From: an uncultured SAR116 cluster alpha proteobacterium
GTDB taxonomy: Bacteria; Pseudomonadota; Alphaproteobacteria; Puniceispirillales; Marisalimonadaceae
Length of the DNA stretch: 64,000 bases
Reading direction: 5' to 3'
NCBI GenBank assembly: GCA_902622875.1
Contig: CACNRW010000002.1
Location: forward strand, 1 to 64,000
Under the pieces are notes generated by a model. The model was not told where the DNA came from. It saw only the letters and a program-made list of their open reading frames with translations, and did not search any database. Below are positions 1-8,571 of this stretch, one piece after another; the stretch's first letter is position 1, and every line of letters begins with the position of its first letter. The translations under genes and the position numbers were made by a program.

Positions 1-61
1 GTGGGTAAGATAAAATTTAAAAAATTATATTTAACAAAAACAATAACTTAAAGGTATTTAA

Positions 62-153
62 TGGCGGAGGGAGGGGGATTCGAACCCCCGAAAGGGATTG
101 CTCCCTTTAACGATTTAGCAAACCGGCGCCTTCAGCCACTCAGCCATCCCTCC
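62..153 (-). tRNA. tRNA-Ser (anticodon GCU)
   Basis: Read on the minus strand, a complete class II tRNA is visible. The 7-bp acceptor stem GGAGGGA (153 down to 147) pairs with TCCCTCC (72 down to 66), followed by discriminator G and an encoded CCA (64-62). The anticodon loop is TTGCTAA with anticodon GCT, so it decodes AGC/AGU serine codons. A long variable arm (paired AAAGGGA/TCCCTTT type) and the TTCGAAT T-loop are present, as expected for serine tRNA. The leader contains a short perfect inverted repeat, TAGGA-TG-TCCTA (172-183), of unknown meaning. Confidence 0.96.
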
Positions 154-204
154 GCAGACTCGTTATATGTCTAGGATGTCCTAATTCACGCCGTATGCCA
201 CTTC

Positions 205-233
205 GTAATACGCAAATATACCTATCATTTCAA
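205..233 (-). promoter_or_regulatory. sigma70-like promoter of tRNA-Ser
   Basis: On the minus strand TTGAAA (233-228) and TATTAC (210-205) are separated by exactly 17 bases, close to the vegetative consensus. The predicted start is about 45 bases before the tRNA. No other gene on this strand could use it. Confidence 0.6.
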
Positions 234-303
234 GTTTTTTTAATCCAACCTACAAAAATAAAAATGGTTATGTTATGTATAATTTTTATTTAAAGGATGT
301 TTT

Positions 304-1248
304 ATGGATTTAATATCTGGAATGAGAGTTTTTGTCTCAATTGCTGACAATGGTTCGCTTGCTAAAGCAGGAAGAGAGCTTGATTTATCTCCGTCAGTTG
401 TCTCAAAAAATATATCATCATTAGAAGATAGGTTAGGTGCAAGATTATTAAATAGGACGACTAGGTCTGTATCACTTACAGAGGTTGGGTTTGCATATTT
501 AGATAGAGCAAGAAGAATTATTGGAGATGTTGATGAAGCAGAAGCCGCTATTTCTAGTGCCACGAATGCACCCAGAGGGCACTTGCGAATTACAGCTCCT
601 GGAACTTTTTCTTACAGACATATAGCCCCACATCTTCCAAAATTTAGAGAGCGTTATCCTGAGGTAGAAATAGAAATGATTATTTCTGATGAAGTAGTAG
701 ACCTTATTGATAATAATATAGATCTAGGAATTAGAATTGCTGTCATGAAAGATTCATCACTAATTGCACGAAAACTTGCACAAAACCCAAGAACTTTATT
801 CGCCTCGCCAGAATATATTAAAAAGCATGGAAAACCTAATCATCCTGACGAAATCCTAGATCATGAAATCATTTCCTTCAGAGTCGGTAATCCTTATAAT
901 GATTGGCATTTTCTTGTAGATGGTAAAATTAAATTAATTCATGCAAAAGGGAAATTACAATTAAATCATGGTGATGCCATTTTACGGTCAGCAATCAATG
1001 GTGGTGGACTTGCAATGTTATCAAGATTTGTTGTTGGAAGACATTTAGCGGCAGGAACTCTGGTATCAATTTTAGATGAGTATGTTCAAGAAGATGTTCC
1101 AATTTATGCTGTTTACCCAAGCGGCAAACATTTATCTCCAAAAGTTAGAGCATTCCTTGATTTTTTAATTGAAATTTACGGACCAGTTCCATATTGGGAT
1201 GAAGCTGGCGACCATAATTCTGAAGCTGCTAAGAGAACTGTAATTTAA
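304..1248 (+). CDS. LysR family transcriptional regulator
   Basis: A 314-residue DNA-binding regulator. Residues 1-60 form the LysR winged helix-turn-helix (VFVSIADNGSLAKAG, then LSPSVVSKNISSLEDRLG and LLNRTTRSVSLTEVG). Residues about 90-295 fit the periplasmic-binding-like effector domain (GHLRITAPGTFS start, YPEVEIEM, ILRSAINGGGLAML). The ATG is preceded by AAAGGA at a suitable distance, and a TATAAT hexamer lies at 278-283. LysR proteins often control a divergent neighbour, but here the upstream gene is only a tRNA, so the target is unknown. The stop lies 1 base from the convergent flavoprotein gene. Family call is secure; regulon and ligand are not inferable. Confidence 0.93.
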   Translation: MDLISGMRVFVSIADNGSLAKAGRELDLSPSVVSKNISSLEDRLGARLLNRTTRSVSLTEVGFAYLDRARRIIGDVDEAEAAISSATNAPRGHLRITAPGTFSYRHIAPHLPKFRERYPEVEIEMIISDEVVDLIDNNIDLGIRIAVMKDSSLIARKLAQNPRTLFASPEYIKKHGKPNHPDEILDHEIISFRVGNPYNDWHFLVDGKIKLIHAKGKLQLNHGDAILRSAINGGGLAMLSRFVVGRHLAAGTLVSILDEYVQEDVPIYAVYPSGKHLSPKVRAFLDFLIEIYGPVPYWDEAGDHNSEAAKRTVI

Positions 1249-1249
1249 A

Positions 1250-2431
1250 TTATACATTTTGACCGGCCAAGAAACCACTTGACCATGCCCATTGAAAATT
1301 ATGTCCACCCAAGTGACCTGTAACGTCTAAAACTTCTCCAATAAAATATAATCCAGAATGTTTTTTACATTCCATAGTAGAAGAAGATATTTCTTCGGTA
1401 TCAATACCTCCCAAAGTTACCTCAGCTGTTTTGTAGCCTTCTGTACCAATTGGAATAACCGTCCATTGATTTACGAATTCAGAAACCTTTTTAATATTTT
1501 TATTCGAAGTGTCAGCAATCTTTGTATTTGTTTTAAGCTTATTGCAAACAGCCTCAGCTAATCTATTTGGTAAATAATCTGACAAAATTCTAGATATTTT
1601 TTGTTTAGGCGTTTCTACCCTTCTTGCTTTTAATATTTGATTAAGATCATACTCAGGTAGAAGGTTTATTGTTATAGGTTTTCCATCTTTCCAAAAAGAA
1701 GATATTTGTAATATTGAGGGGCCACTAATACCCCTATGTGTGAAAATTAAACCTTCATCAAAGAATATTTTATTTATTTTAACTGAAGCATTTACGGATA
1801 CTCCAGCAAGTGATTTACAAAATTTTAATATTTCATTGTCAAAAATTAAAGGTACTAAGGCTGGATAGAGTTTAGTAACTTTCAAATTAAATTGTTTTGC
1901 AACTTTATAACCGAAGTCAGTAGCTCCAATTTTTGGTATAGACAAACCACCAGTTGCAATAACGATTGAAGAAGAAAATAAATCATCTGTGTTAGTTTTT
2001 ATAACATAACAATCTTTAGTTTTATTGAGAGTTTCAATTTTAGTTTCAATTTTAATTTTAACTTTTTGTTTTTCACATTCAGAAATTAACATTTCTATTA
2101 TATCTTTTGCTGATTTATTACAGAATAATTGACCTAGCTTTTTTTCATGAAATTCTATGGAATGTTTTTTGACTAAATTGATGAAGTTGAGTTGAGTATA
2201 TTTTGAGAATGCAGATTTACAAAAATGTATATTTTCAGACAAAAAATTATTATCATTACTGTATAAGTTTGTAAAATTACACCTTCCACCCCCTGAAATT
2301 CTAATTTTTTCAGCAATTTTTGAGGTGTGCTCAAGTAAACACACGCTTTTACCTCTTTTGCCAGCTTCTATGGAGCACATTAGGCCTGCAGCCCCAGCAC
2401 CAATTACTATTACATCATATTTATTATTCAT
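1250..2431 (-). CDS. HI0933/BaiN-like NAD(P)/FAD-dependent oxidoreductase
   Basis: A 393-residue flavoprotein of the HI0933 (YhiN/BaiN-like) family. The N-terminal dinucleotide-binding fold shows GAGAAG (11-16). The family signature GGGRCNFTN is at 47-55. The C-terminal FAD contact region GLYFIGEVLDVTGHLGGHN is close to the end, so the protein is full length. Members are cytosolic FAD enzymes whose physiological substrate is mostly unknown; BaiN acts on bile-acid intermediates in gut bacteria, which is unlikely here. It is a single gene, convergent with the LysR gene and divergent from the helicase. Family is certain, function open. Confidence 0.92.
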   Translation of the reverse strand: MNNKYDVIVIGAGAAGLMCSIEAGKRGKSVCLLEHTSKIAEKIRISGGGRCNFTNLYSNDNNFLSENIHFCKSAFSKYTQLNFINLVKKHSIEFHEKKLGQLFCNKSAKDIIEMLISECEKQKVKIKIETKIETLNKTKDCYVIKTNTDDLFSSSIVIATGGLSIPKIGATDFGYKVAKQFNLKVTKLYPALVPLIFDNEILKFCKSLAGVSVNASVKINKIFFDEGLIFTHRGISGPSILQISSFWKDGKPITINLLPEYDLNQILKARRVETPKQKISRILSDYLPNRLAEAVCNKLKTNTKIADTSNKNIKKVSEFVNQWTVIPIGTEGYKTAEVTLGGIDTEEISSSTMECKKHSGLYFIGEVLDVTGHLGGHNFQWAWSSGFLAGQNV

Positions 2432-2603
2432 CTATTCACGATCGTTGTTGTTTCGAAGACTTTTTTATTATTTCAACTAGAGAGTTCTAAAGCTTTACTT
2501 TATTGATATTGAAGACTAAAAGATCAGTCTAGTAGTTATTTATGTTAAAATTAAATTTTTTTTAATTTCAAGATAAGCCTATTTTTTAATGTGAAAGTTG
2601 AAA

Positions 2604-4547
2604 ATGTTAGAAGCATCAGGAATACCAGCACCTATAGCAAAGGCAATGTCAGACAAGGGATATGAAAACTTAACGCCTGTTCAAGAAGAAGTACTTAAAA
2701 ATAACTACTCAGGTCTGGATTTACTTGTATCGGCACAAACGGGTTCAGGTAAAACTATCGCTTTTGGATTAGCAATCGTAGAAAATATTCTTTCGGATAA
2801 TTCTTTTTTCAAAACTCCTAAATCACCAGAAGCTCTAATTATCGTACCTACAAGAGAACTTGCCCTTCAAGTCAAAAACGAACTGAGTTGGCTTTTGGCT
2901 TCATCTGAAGCAAAAATTGTTTCATGTGTTGGTGGAATGGACATACGAACAGAAAAAAGAAATTTAGAGACAAAACCTAATATTGTAGTTGGAACTCCTG
3001 GTCGTTTAAAAGATCATATTGAAAGAAATCATTTTAATGTATCAAATATTAAAACTGTTGTTCTTGATGAAGCAGATGAAATGTTGGATATGGGTTTTCG
3101 AGAAGACTTAGAGGGGATTTTAGATACAACTCCGGACGACAGACAAACTTTGATGTTTTCAGCGACTGTTCCCAAAGGTATTGCTAATCTTGCTAAGCGT
3201 TATCAAAAAGATGCAGTTAGAATTTCTGTTGGAAAGTCAAACTCACAACATGTTGATATTGAATATAGGGCTTTCAAAATTGTAATGAGTGATCAAGAAA
3301 ATGCTATAATAAATACTTTAAGATATTACGAAGCTACTAACGCTATTATATTTTGTGCTACTAGAATTGCTGTTAATCATATGACTAGTCGTTTGACAAA
3401 CAGAGGCATATCCGCTGTAGCTCTTTCGGGTGAATTAAGTCAAAATGAAAGAAATATGGCTCTTCAAGCTATGAGAACATCTAAGGCAAGAGTATGTGTT
3501 GCAACTGACGTTGCTGCAAGAGGTCTTGACTTACCAAATCTTGACTTAGTAATACATGCCGATATTCCGAGAACTTCTGACACCTTGCTTCACAGAAGTG
3601 GAAGAACAGGTAGGGCAGGTAGAAAAGGTGTTTGTGCTGTACTGGTTCCTCAAAATAGATCAAGGATCGCAGAACGATTGTTTGAACAGGCAAATGTAAA
3701 GCCCATTTGGGCTTCTCCTCCTTCTCGAGAAGAAATTCTTAAGGAGGATAAAAAAAGAATTGTTGAAAATAAAATTTTAGAAAATCCAATAACTTATGAA
3801 GAACAGGAATTTGTTAATGAACTAATTTCAAAAAATTCAATAGAACAATTAGCCGCTGCCTATTACCGATTAATAGGTAAAGATTTATCTGCTCCAGAGG
3901 ATTTACGAAATCCATCAAATAAAATTGAAGGGCGATCAACAAGAAATGGTTTCCAAAATAGCATTTGGTTTGAACTTTCAGTTGGTAAAGACGATACAGC
4001 TGAACCTAGATGGTTAGTTGCTATGTTATGCAAGGCTGGCAATTTATCAAAGAGAGATATAGGTTCTATAAAAATTCAACCAAAAGTAACCTTTATCGAG
4101 ATTTCAAAAGAGACCTCTTCAACCCTCAAAGAATTAGCAGCTAACAAAACACCTATAGAACGACACATAATGGTAAGACTACTTGAAAAACCTCCCGAAA
4201 ATTTTACTTCCAATAGAAGCGATCCTAATAGAAGTAGAAAAGGAGTAAGAAATCCAGATTTCAAGAGATCAAAAGAGGAAAACTCTCATCATTTTAAAGG
4301 TAAACGGAAATCCGAACGATGGAAAAAAATAGAAAAAAGAAAAACAAAATTTTCACCATTTGCTGATAATTTTGTAGAAAAAGATTTTAGTGTTGATAAT
4401 CTAGATTCAGTAAATACTGAACCTTTAAGTAGACGAAAACGGCAAAAGAAGAATTTTGCAAGCTTGGAGACAAACTTTAAATACAAAAAGAAATCTGGTA
4501 CTTTGAAAATAAAAAAATACAAGAAACTACCAAAAAAACTTCAGTGA
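2604..4547 (+). CDS. deaD: DEAD-box ATP-dependent RNA helicase, DeaD/CsdA-like
   Basis: About 647 residues. The Q motif (NLTPVQEEVL), Walker A AQTGSGKT (44-51), PTREL, VLDEADEML with DEAD at 155-158, SAT (FSATV) and HRSGRTGRAGR define the two RecA domains. A DbpA-like RNA-binding domain follows (IGSIKIQPKVTFIEI), then a long Arg/Lys-rich tail. It probably unwinds RNA in ribosome assembly or mRNA decay. I prefer the ATG at 2604 over an in-frame TTG at 2598 because GAAAG lies 6 bases upstream of the ATG. The 3' end is odd: an A-AAA-AAA heptamer at 4511-4517 is phased for -1 slippage, and the -1 frame continues with a basic tail to a TAA at 4574-4576. Confidence 0.93.
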   Translation: MLEASGIPAPIAKAMSDKGYENLTPVQEEVLKNNYSGLDLLVSAQTGSGKTIAFGLAIVENILSDNSFFKTPKSPEALIIVPTRELALQVKNELSWLLASSEAKIVSCVGGMDIRTEKRNLETKPNIVVGTPGRLKDHIERNHFNVSNIKTVVLDEADEMLDMGFREDLEGILDTTPDDRQTLMFSATVPKGIANLAKRYQKDAVRISVGKSNSQHVDIEYRAFKIVMSDQENAIINTLRYYEATNAIIFCATRIAVNHMTSRLTNRGISAVALSGELSQNERNMALQAMRTSKARVCVATDVAARGLDLPNLDLVIHADIPRTSDTLLHRSGRTGRAGRKGVCAVLVPQNRSRIAERLFEQANVKPIWASPPSREEILKEDKKRIVENKILENPITYEEQEFVNELISKNSIEQLAAAYYRLIGKDLSAPEDLRNPSNKIEGRSTRNGFQNSIWFELSVGKDDTAEPRWLVAMLCKAGNLSKRDIGSIKIQPKVTFIEISKETSSTLKELAANKTPIERHIMVRLLEKPPENFTSNRSDPNRSRKGVRNPDFKRSKEENSHHFKGKRKSERWKKIEKRKTKFSPFADNFVEKDFSVDNLDSVNTEPLSRRKRQKKNFASLETNFKYKKKSGTLKIKKYKKLPKKLQ

Positions 4548-4572
4548 AGAAACGACCTAAGAAAAAGGAAAA

Positions 4573-5463
4573 TTAAATTCTATTAGTTTTTTTATTAATA
4601 AGATAAATTCCTAGACATGTTAAAAATAATGATAAATAAATTTGTTCATTTATTATGTCGTCCATGATTAACCATCCGAATAACACCCCAAAAATTGGCG
4701 TTAAGAATGCAAAAGAACTTGTGCTACTTGCTGAGTATCTAGACATAACCCATAACCAACCTATGAACCCCATGCACATTATAACAATTACTTGGAATGA
4801 AAAAATTATTATCAACTGAGTATTTAAATCACGAATAAAGTCGTCTAAAAGTAATGATATAGGTAATAATATTATTCCAGATACTATAAGCTGATATAGT
4901 AATTGTGTTTCTGGAGAAGATCTTGTTAGGCGACTTGTTTTAAGCATTATAGCAATGATAGCCCAACAAAAACTTGCTAGGATTGATAATATATCTCCAT
5001 AAAATTGATTGAGATTATAACTTGATATAGGTTGATAAACTGCAAGTATTAACCCAGTTAAAGCAATTATTAAACCTAAAGATTTGTTCATGTTAAGTTT
5101 ATCATCTTTTATTAAAAAATGTGCTCCAAGAGTTAGCCATACTGGCATTGTATAAAAGATTAGTGAAACACGAGTTACAGTTGAATAATCTAAAGCTGAA
5201 AATAAAAAAATAAACTCGATTGCAAATAAAACACCAGCAATTACACCAGGAAAAAAACTACCGTCAAAAAAATCTATTTTCTTTTTTGTAACATAACAAT
5301 AAATTAAGATTGGTATAATGGCTAATGTTGATCTCATAGCCACTTGAAAAACAGGATGCATTCCTACATTAACTAATTTGACTAATACTTGATTTAATCC
5401 AAGTAAAATAGAGAATATTATCAGAAAGGATGCAGCTAAACCATTGACAGATTTACTAGTCAT
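4573..5463 (-). CDS. EamA/DMT family transporter
   Basis: A 296-residue inner-membrane protein with about ten hydrophobic segments, arranged as two EamA repeats (first from the N-terminus to about 140, second about 150-290). Hallmarks are the conserved W in the second repeat start (ASFCWAIIAIMLK) and the terminal FAFLTPIFGVLFGWLIMDD motif. Members export small metabolites or amino acids, and substrates cannot be read from sequence. It is 12 bases downstream of the SDR gene on the same strand, so the two are probably co-transcribed. Its stop overlaps the putative -1-frame extension of the helicase gene by a few bases. Confidence 0.92.
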   Translation of the reverse strand: MTSKSVNGLAASFLIIFSILLGLNQVLVKLVNVGMHPVFQVAMRSTLAIIPILIYCYVTKKKIDFFDGSFFPGVIAGVLFAIEFIFLFSALDYSTVTRVSLIFYTMPVWLTLGAHFLIKDDKLNMNKSLGLIIALTGLILAVYQPISSYNLNQFYGDILSILASFCWAIIAIMLKTSRLTRSSPETQLLYQLIVSGIILLPISLLLDDFIRDLNTQLIIIFSFQVIVIMCMGFIGWLWVMSRYSASSTSSFAFLTPIFGVLFGWLIMDDIINEQIYLSLFLTCLGIYLINKKTNRI

Positions 5464-5475
5464 AAATTCATAAAA

Positions 5476-6222
5476 TTATGGGAAATAACTACCACCATTA
5501 ACATGGATAGTTTGCCCTGTGATAAAGTCTGAATTTGGACCACATAAATTAGATATCATTGTTGCAACTTCTACTGGATATCCCTTTCTACCGACAGGTG
5601 GGTTTGAATGTGAGGGATGCACTAAGCTACTTCCAGCTGAAGCGCCTCTAACAGTGTCAATTAAACCAGGTACTACAGTATTAATTGTAATTCCTGTTTC
5701 TGCATACTCCATAGCTAATGCTCTTGTAAAACCAACTACTGCAGTTTTTGACGTTATTACGTGCGCTCTACCAATTGCACTAATATGAGCAGATAAGCCA
5801 CCTAAATTTACTATTCGTCCCCAGTTACTCTTTTTCATTTCAGGTAGGACTGCCTTACAAGTGTGAAATAATGCATCAAGGTTTATCGACATAACAAATC
5901 TCCATTCATCGAATGTCATATCTTCAAATTTATTAAATTCTCTTTGAGATGCATTATTTACTAAAACGGAGATATCACCTAATTTTGATGCTTCAAATAT
6001 CAGTTCTTTAGATGTTTCTGGTTTTGTTAAATCACCTATAATTCTAATTGTCGAAATATCATTTTTTTGAATAATTTTTATTGTTTCATCAGCGCCATCT
6101 TTATCAGAATTTGCGTGAACTAATATATTATAACCTAATTTAGATAAGCTATCGCACGTTGCTCTACCAATATTTTTAGCTGCACCAGTCACGATTGCGA
6201 CTTTATTTTTATTTTCACTCAT
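5476..6222 (-). CDS. SDR family protein with non-canonical active site
   Basis: A 248-residue Rossmann-fold protein of the short-chain dehydrogenase/reductase superfamily. Visible are TGAAKNIGR (12-20, cofactor glycine motif), NNAS (89-92), the structural Asn in SINLDALF, and the C-terminal TGQTIHVNGG. The catalytic set is altered: the lysine is K159, but the tyrosine position four residues earlier is V155 and the serine position 13 residues before that is G142. It may be a non-standard dehydrogenase or a non-catalytic paralogue. It is divergent from the ComD-like gene across a 151-base region with an inverted repeat, and upstream of an EamA transporter. Confidence 0.88.
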   Translation of the reverse strand: MSENKNKVAIVTGAAKNIGRATCDSLSKLGYNILVHANSDKDGADETIKIIQKNDISTIRIIGDLTKPETSKELIFEASKLGDISVLVNNASQREFNKFEDMTFDEWRFVMSINLDALFHTCKAVLPEMKKSNWGRIVNLGGLSAHISAIGRAHVITSKTAVVGFTRALAMEYAETGITINTVVPGLIDTVRGASAGSSLVHPSHSNPPVGRKGYPVEVATMISNLCGPNSDFITGQTIHVNGGSYFP

Positions 6223-6255
6223 TCAGTAAACCTTTATCTAGAATTTCTGTTTAAT

Positions 6256-6286
6256 TATGGTTAGTAACTAATGACTAATTACCATA
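6256..6286. promoter_or_regulatory. inverted repeat, candidate operator in a divergent promoter region
   Basis: TATGGT (6256-6261) and ACCATA (6281-6286) are perfect reverse complements flanking an inner symmetrical element, TTAGT-A-ACTAA. The site is central to the 151 bases between the SDR gene (minus) and the ComD-like gene (plus), as expected for an operator controlling both. The binding protein is unknown and no regulator gene is adjacent. Confidence 0.35.
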
Positions 6287-6373
6287 TACGAATTAAGTAA
6301 ATTCTAATACTAAATTAATCTTCAAACTTGAAATATCTAAATTACAATTTAAAATATATATTGTTAAAAATGA

Positions 6374-6913
6374 ATGGACAAAATCATGACAGAAATACAT
6401 AAAGATTGGCGTAATGATATTTATACAGTTTTTAAAGATCTAAATATTACAATGGTATCTCATGTTCCAGACGCTGGTCACACTCCTCTTATTAATTTAT
6501 GTGAAAAAGATAATGAAATTGATGTTGTTACCCTAACTACCGAACAGGACGGAGTTGGTTTGTCTTGTGGAGCATATGCTGGTGGTAGAAAGAGTGCTTT
6601 GCTAATGCAATCAAGCGGTGTTGGAAATTGTATTAATGCCCTTGCTTTACCTAATATTTGTAGAATACCTTTTCTAACGATAGTTTCTATGAGAGGTGAG
6701 TGGGGAGAATTTATTCCTTGGCAGGTTCCTATGGGTTTAGGGACTCCAAAAGTTTTGGAAGCAATGGATATTAAAGTATTTAGAGCAGATTATAAAGATG
6801 AAGTTGGGTCAACTGTTGATGCAGCTGCTAGATTTGCTTTTAATACAAACCGTTCAGCAGCTGTGTTGTTATCTCAAAAAATGATTGGTGCTAAACAATT
6901 TAAAAATGGATAA
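6374..6913 (+). CDS. TPP-dependent 2-oxo acid decarboxylase, alpha (ComD-like) subunit
   Basis: A 179-residue protein matching the N-terminal (PYR) domain of thiamine-diphosphate decarboxylases of the sulfopyruvate/phosphonopyruvate group. The cofactor-activating glutamate is in TLTTEQDGVG, and LLMQSSGVGNCINAL is the group's conserved stretch. The PP domain is a separate gene 6 bases downstream, the split arrangement of sulfopyruvate decarboxylase ComDE. Expected reaction: decarboxylation of a C3 2-oxo acid bearing a sulfonate or phosphonate. An alternative start is the ATG at 6386. No sulfolactate dehydrogenase, xsc or phosphoenolpyruvate mutase is in the window, so the true substrate is unproven. 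Confidence 0.82.
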   Translation: MDKIMTEIHKDWRNDIYTVFKDLNITMVSHVPDAGHTPLINLCEKDNEIDVVTLTTEQDGVGLSCGAYAGGRKSALLMQSSGVGNCINALALPNICRIPFLTIVSMRGEWGEFIPWQVPMGLGTPKVLEAMDIKVFRADYKDEVGSTVDAAARFAFNTNRSAAVLLSQKMIGAKQFKNG

Positions 6914-6919
6914 ATAATT

Positions 6920-7489
6920 ATGATTGATAGAAGACCTTTTGTACAAAAAGTTTTGAAAAATAGGAAAGATAATCTAAGAGTTGTAAGTGGAATTGGAACA
7001 TCAACCTGGGATATTATGTCTGCAGGAGATAATAAGGGTAATTTTGGTTTTATAGGCGCTATGGGTCAGTCGATCCCGTTTTCATTAGGACTGGCAAAGT
7101 CGCAACCAAATTTAAGAATATTATTATTTACTGGTGATGGCGACACATTGATGAGTTTAGGTTCTATGGCGACAGTTGCAAATCATCCTGTTAATAATCT
7201 GACAATAGTTGTACTAGATAATGAATCATATGTTGAAACAGGTAGCCAGCCGACGGCTACTGCTGGAAAAAGTGATTTAGAATTAATTGCTAAAGGTTCA
7301 GGAATTAGTAACTCTTATACTGTTACCAATGAAAATGATTATGAGAAAATTATGAATACAATTTATGATGAGGAAGGTCCTTCTCTAATAGTTGTTAAAT
7401 GTCAAGCTAAGGCCACACCCCTAATATTTCCTCATTCTTTTGATGGATCAGTTTCTATCAACAGGTTTATGAGTTCTATCAAATCATAA
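6920..7489 (+). CDS. TPP-dependent 2-oxo acid decarboxylase, beta (ComE-like) subunit
   Basis: A 189-residue C-terminal (PP) domain of a two-subunit TPP enzyme. The Mg-diphosphate motif begins at GDGD (about residue 72) and ends at LDNESY, the usual GDG...N pattern. FGFIGAMGQSIPFSLGLA is typical of ComE and phosphonopyruvate decarboxylases. It presumably forms a heteromer with the preceding ComD-like subunit and decarboxylates sulfopyruvate, phosphonopyruvate or a related 2-oxo acid in the cytosol. Its TAA overlaps the next gene's ATG by one base (TAATG), implying translational coupling with the Gfo/Idh oxidoreductase. Confidence 0.82.
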   Translation: MIDRRPFVQKVLKNRKDNLRVVSGIGTSTWDIMSAGDNKGNFGFIGAMGQSIPFSLGLAKSQPNLRILLFTGDGDTLMSLGSMATVANHPVNNLTIVVLDNESYVETGSQPTATAGKSDLELIAKGSGISNSYTVTNENDYEKIMNTIYDEEGPSLIVVKCQAKATPLIFPHSFDGSVSINRFMSSIKS

Positions 7490-8532
7490 TGTTAGAAAAA
7501 CAAATAATTAACATTGTTGTTCACGGTGCTGGAACAATTGGTAAAAGACATCTAATGGCAATCAATGAAAATCAAAATGTAAATCTTAGTGGAATTATAG
7601 ATATAAGCGATGAGGCTAAACAGTTTTGCGAGAATAAGAAAATACCTCTATCTAAAAATTTAAATGATCTAAAAATAAAATCAGAAATAGATGGTGTTAT
7701 TATATGTACACCGACAACACTTCATTATAAAAATACATTAGATGCTTTAGAACTTGGTCTGGATGTTTTAATCGAAAAACCAATTTCTGCTAATGTATCC
7801 GAGGCTCAAACAATTGCTAAAATTGCACAAGAAAATAATTGTAAGGTTTTAGTTGGTCATCAAAGAAGATTTTATCCATTGGTAATAAAGGCAAAAGAAA
7901 TAGTTAAAAATGGTGAAATTGGAAAAATTATAGGTCTTTCAGGAGTTTGGGCATTAAGAAAAGATAATGACTATTTTGATCCCGATTGGAGGAAAAAAAT
8001 TAGTGCTGGTCCGGTAATAACTAACCTAATACATGATATTGATTACTTAAGATTTATTTTTGGAGAAATTGAGGCGGTTTCAGCCTATTCTTCTAATAAT
8101 ATAAATAATTTTGAAAAAGAAGATATACTTAGTGCTAACCTAAAATTTAAAAATGGATTATTAGGAAATTTCCTAATTACTGATGGTGGAACATCTCCTT
8201 GGTCATGGGAGACTGGTACTGGTGAAAATATTCATTTGCCTCATTTAAAAGAGAATAATTTGAGAATTATAGGCACTGAAGGGTCTTTAGAATTCCCAAA
8301 TCTTAAATTATGGAAATACAAAAATAAAGGTCAAAATTGGAAAGATGAAATAGAAGCAATTGAAATATGTACAAATAAAATTGATGCATATGCATTGCAG
8401 ATCGATCATTTTAGGAATGTGATTAACAGAGTGGTTGAACCAATAACTGGAGCTTTAGATGCTGAACTTACTTTGAAAGTGGTATTATCTATTCTAGAGT
8501 CTACAAAAAGTGAAAAAACTATTAAGATTTAG
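7489..8532 (+). CDS. Gfo/Idh/MocA family oxidoreductase
   Basis: A 347-residue NAD(P)-dependent oxidoreductase. The N-terminal Rossmann domain carries GAGTIGKRH (about 14-22) and the diagnostic EKPIS motif near residue 97. The C-terminal alpha/beta domain has the conserved histidine/aspartate segment NLIHDIDYLRFIFG. Members oxidise or reduce sugars, inositols or small hydroxy compounds. It is translationally coupled to the ComE-like subunit and followed 39 bases later by an SDR, so it likely acts in the same pathway. Substrate not deducible; length is normal. Confidence 0.9.
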   Translation: MLEKQIINIVVHGAGTIGKRHLMAINENQNVNLSGIIDISDEAKQFCENKKIPLSKNLNDLKIKSEIDGVIICTPTTLHYKNTLDALELGLDVLIEKPISANVSEAQTIAKIAQENNCKVLVGHQRRFYPLVIKAKEIVKNGEIGKIIGLSGVWALRKDNDYFDPDWRKKISAGPVITNLIHDIDYLRFIFGEIEAVSAYSSNNINNFEKEDILSANLKFKNGLLGNFLITDGGTSPWSWETGTGENIHLPHLKENNLRIIGTEGSLEFPNLKLWKYKNKGQNWKDEIEAIEICTNKIDAYALQIDHFRNVINRVVEPITGALDAELTLKVVLSILESTKSEKTIKI

Positions 8533-8571
8533 ATAAGAGTAAGATTGTTTACTAATAACAAGGAGCATAAA

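Noticed and set aside
2598-2603. TTG at 2598 as helicase start
   Set aside because: The GAAAG site abuts this TTG directly, whereas it is well spaced from the ATG at 2604.
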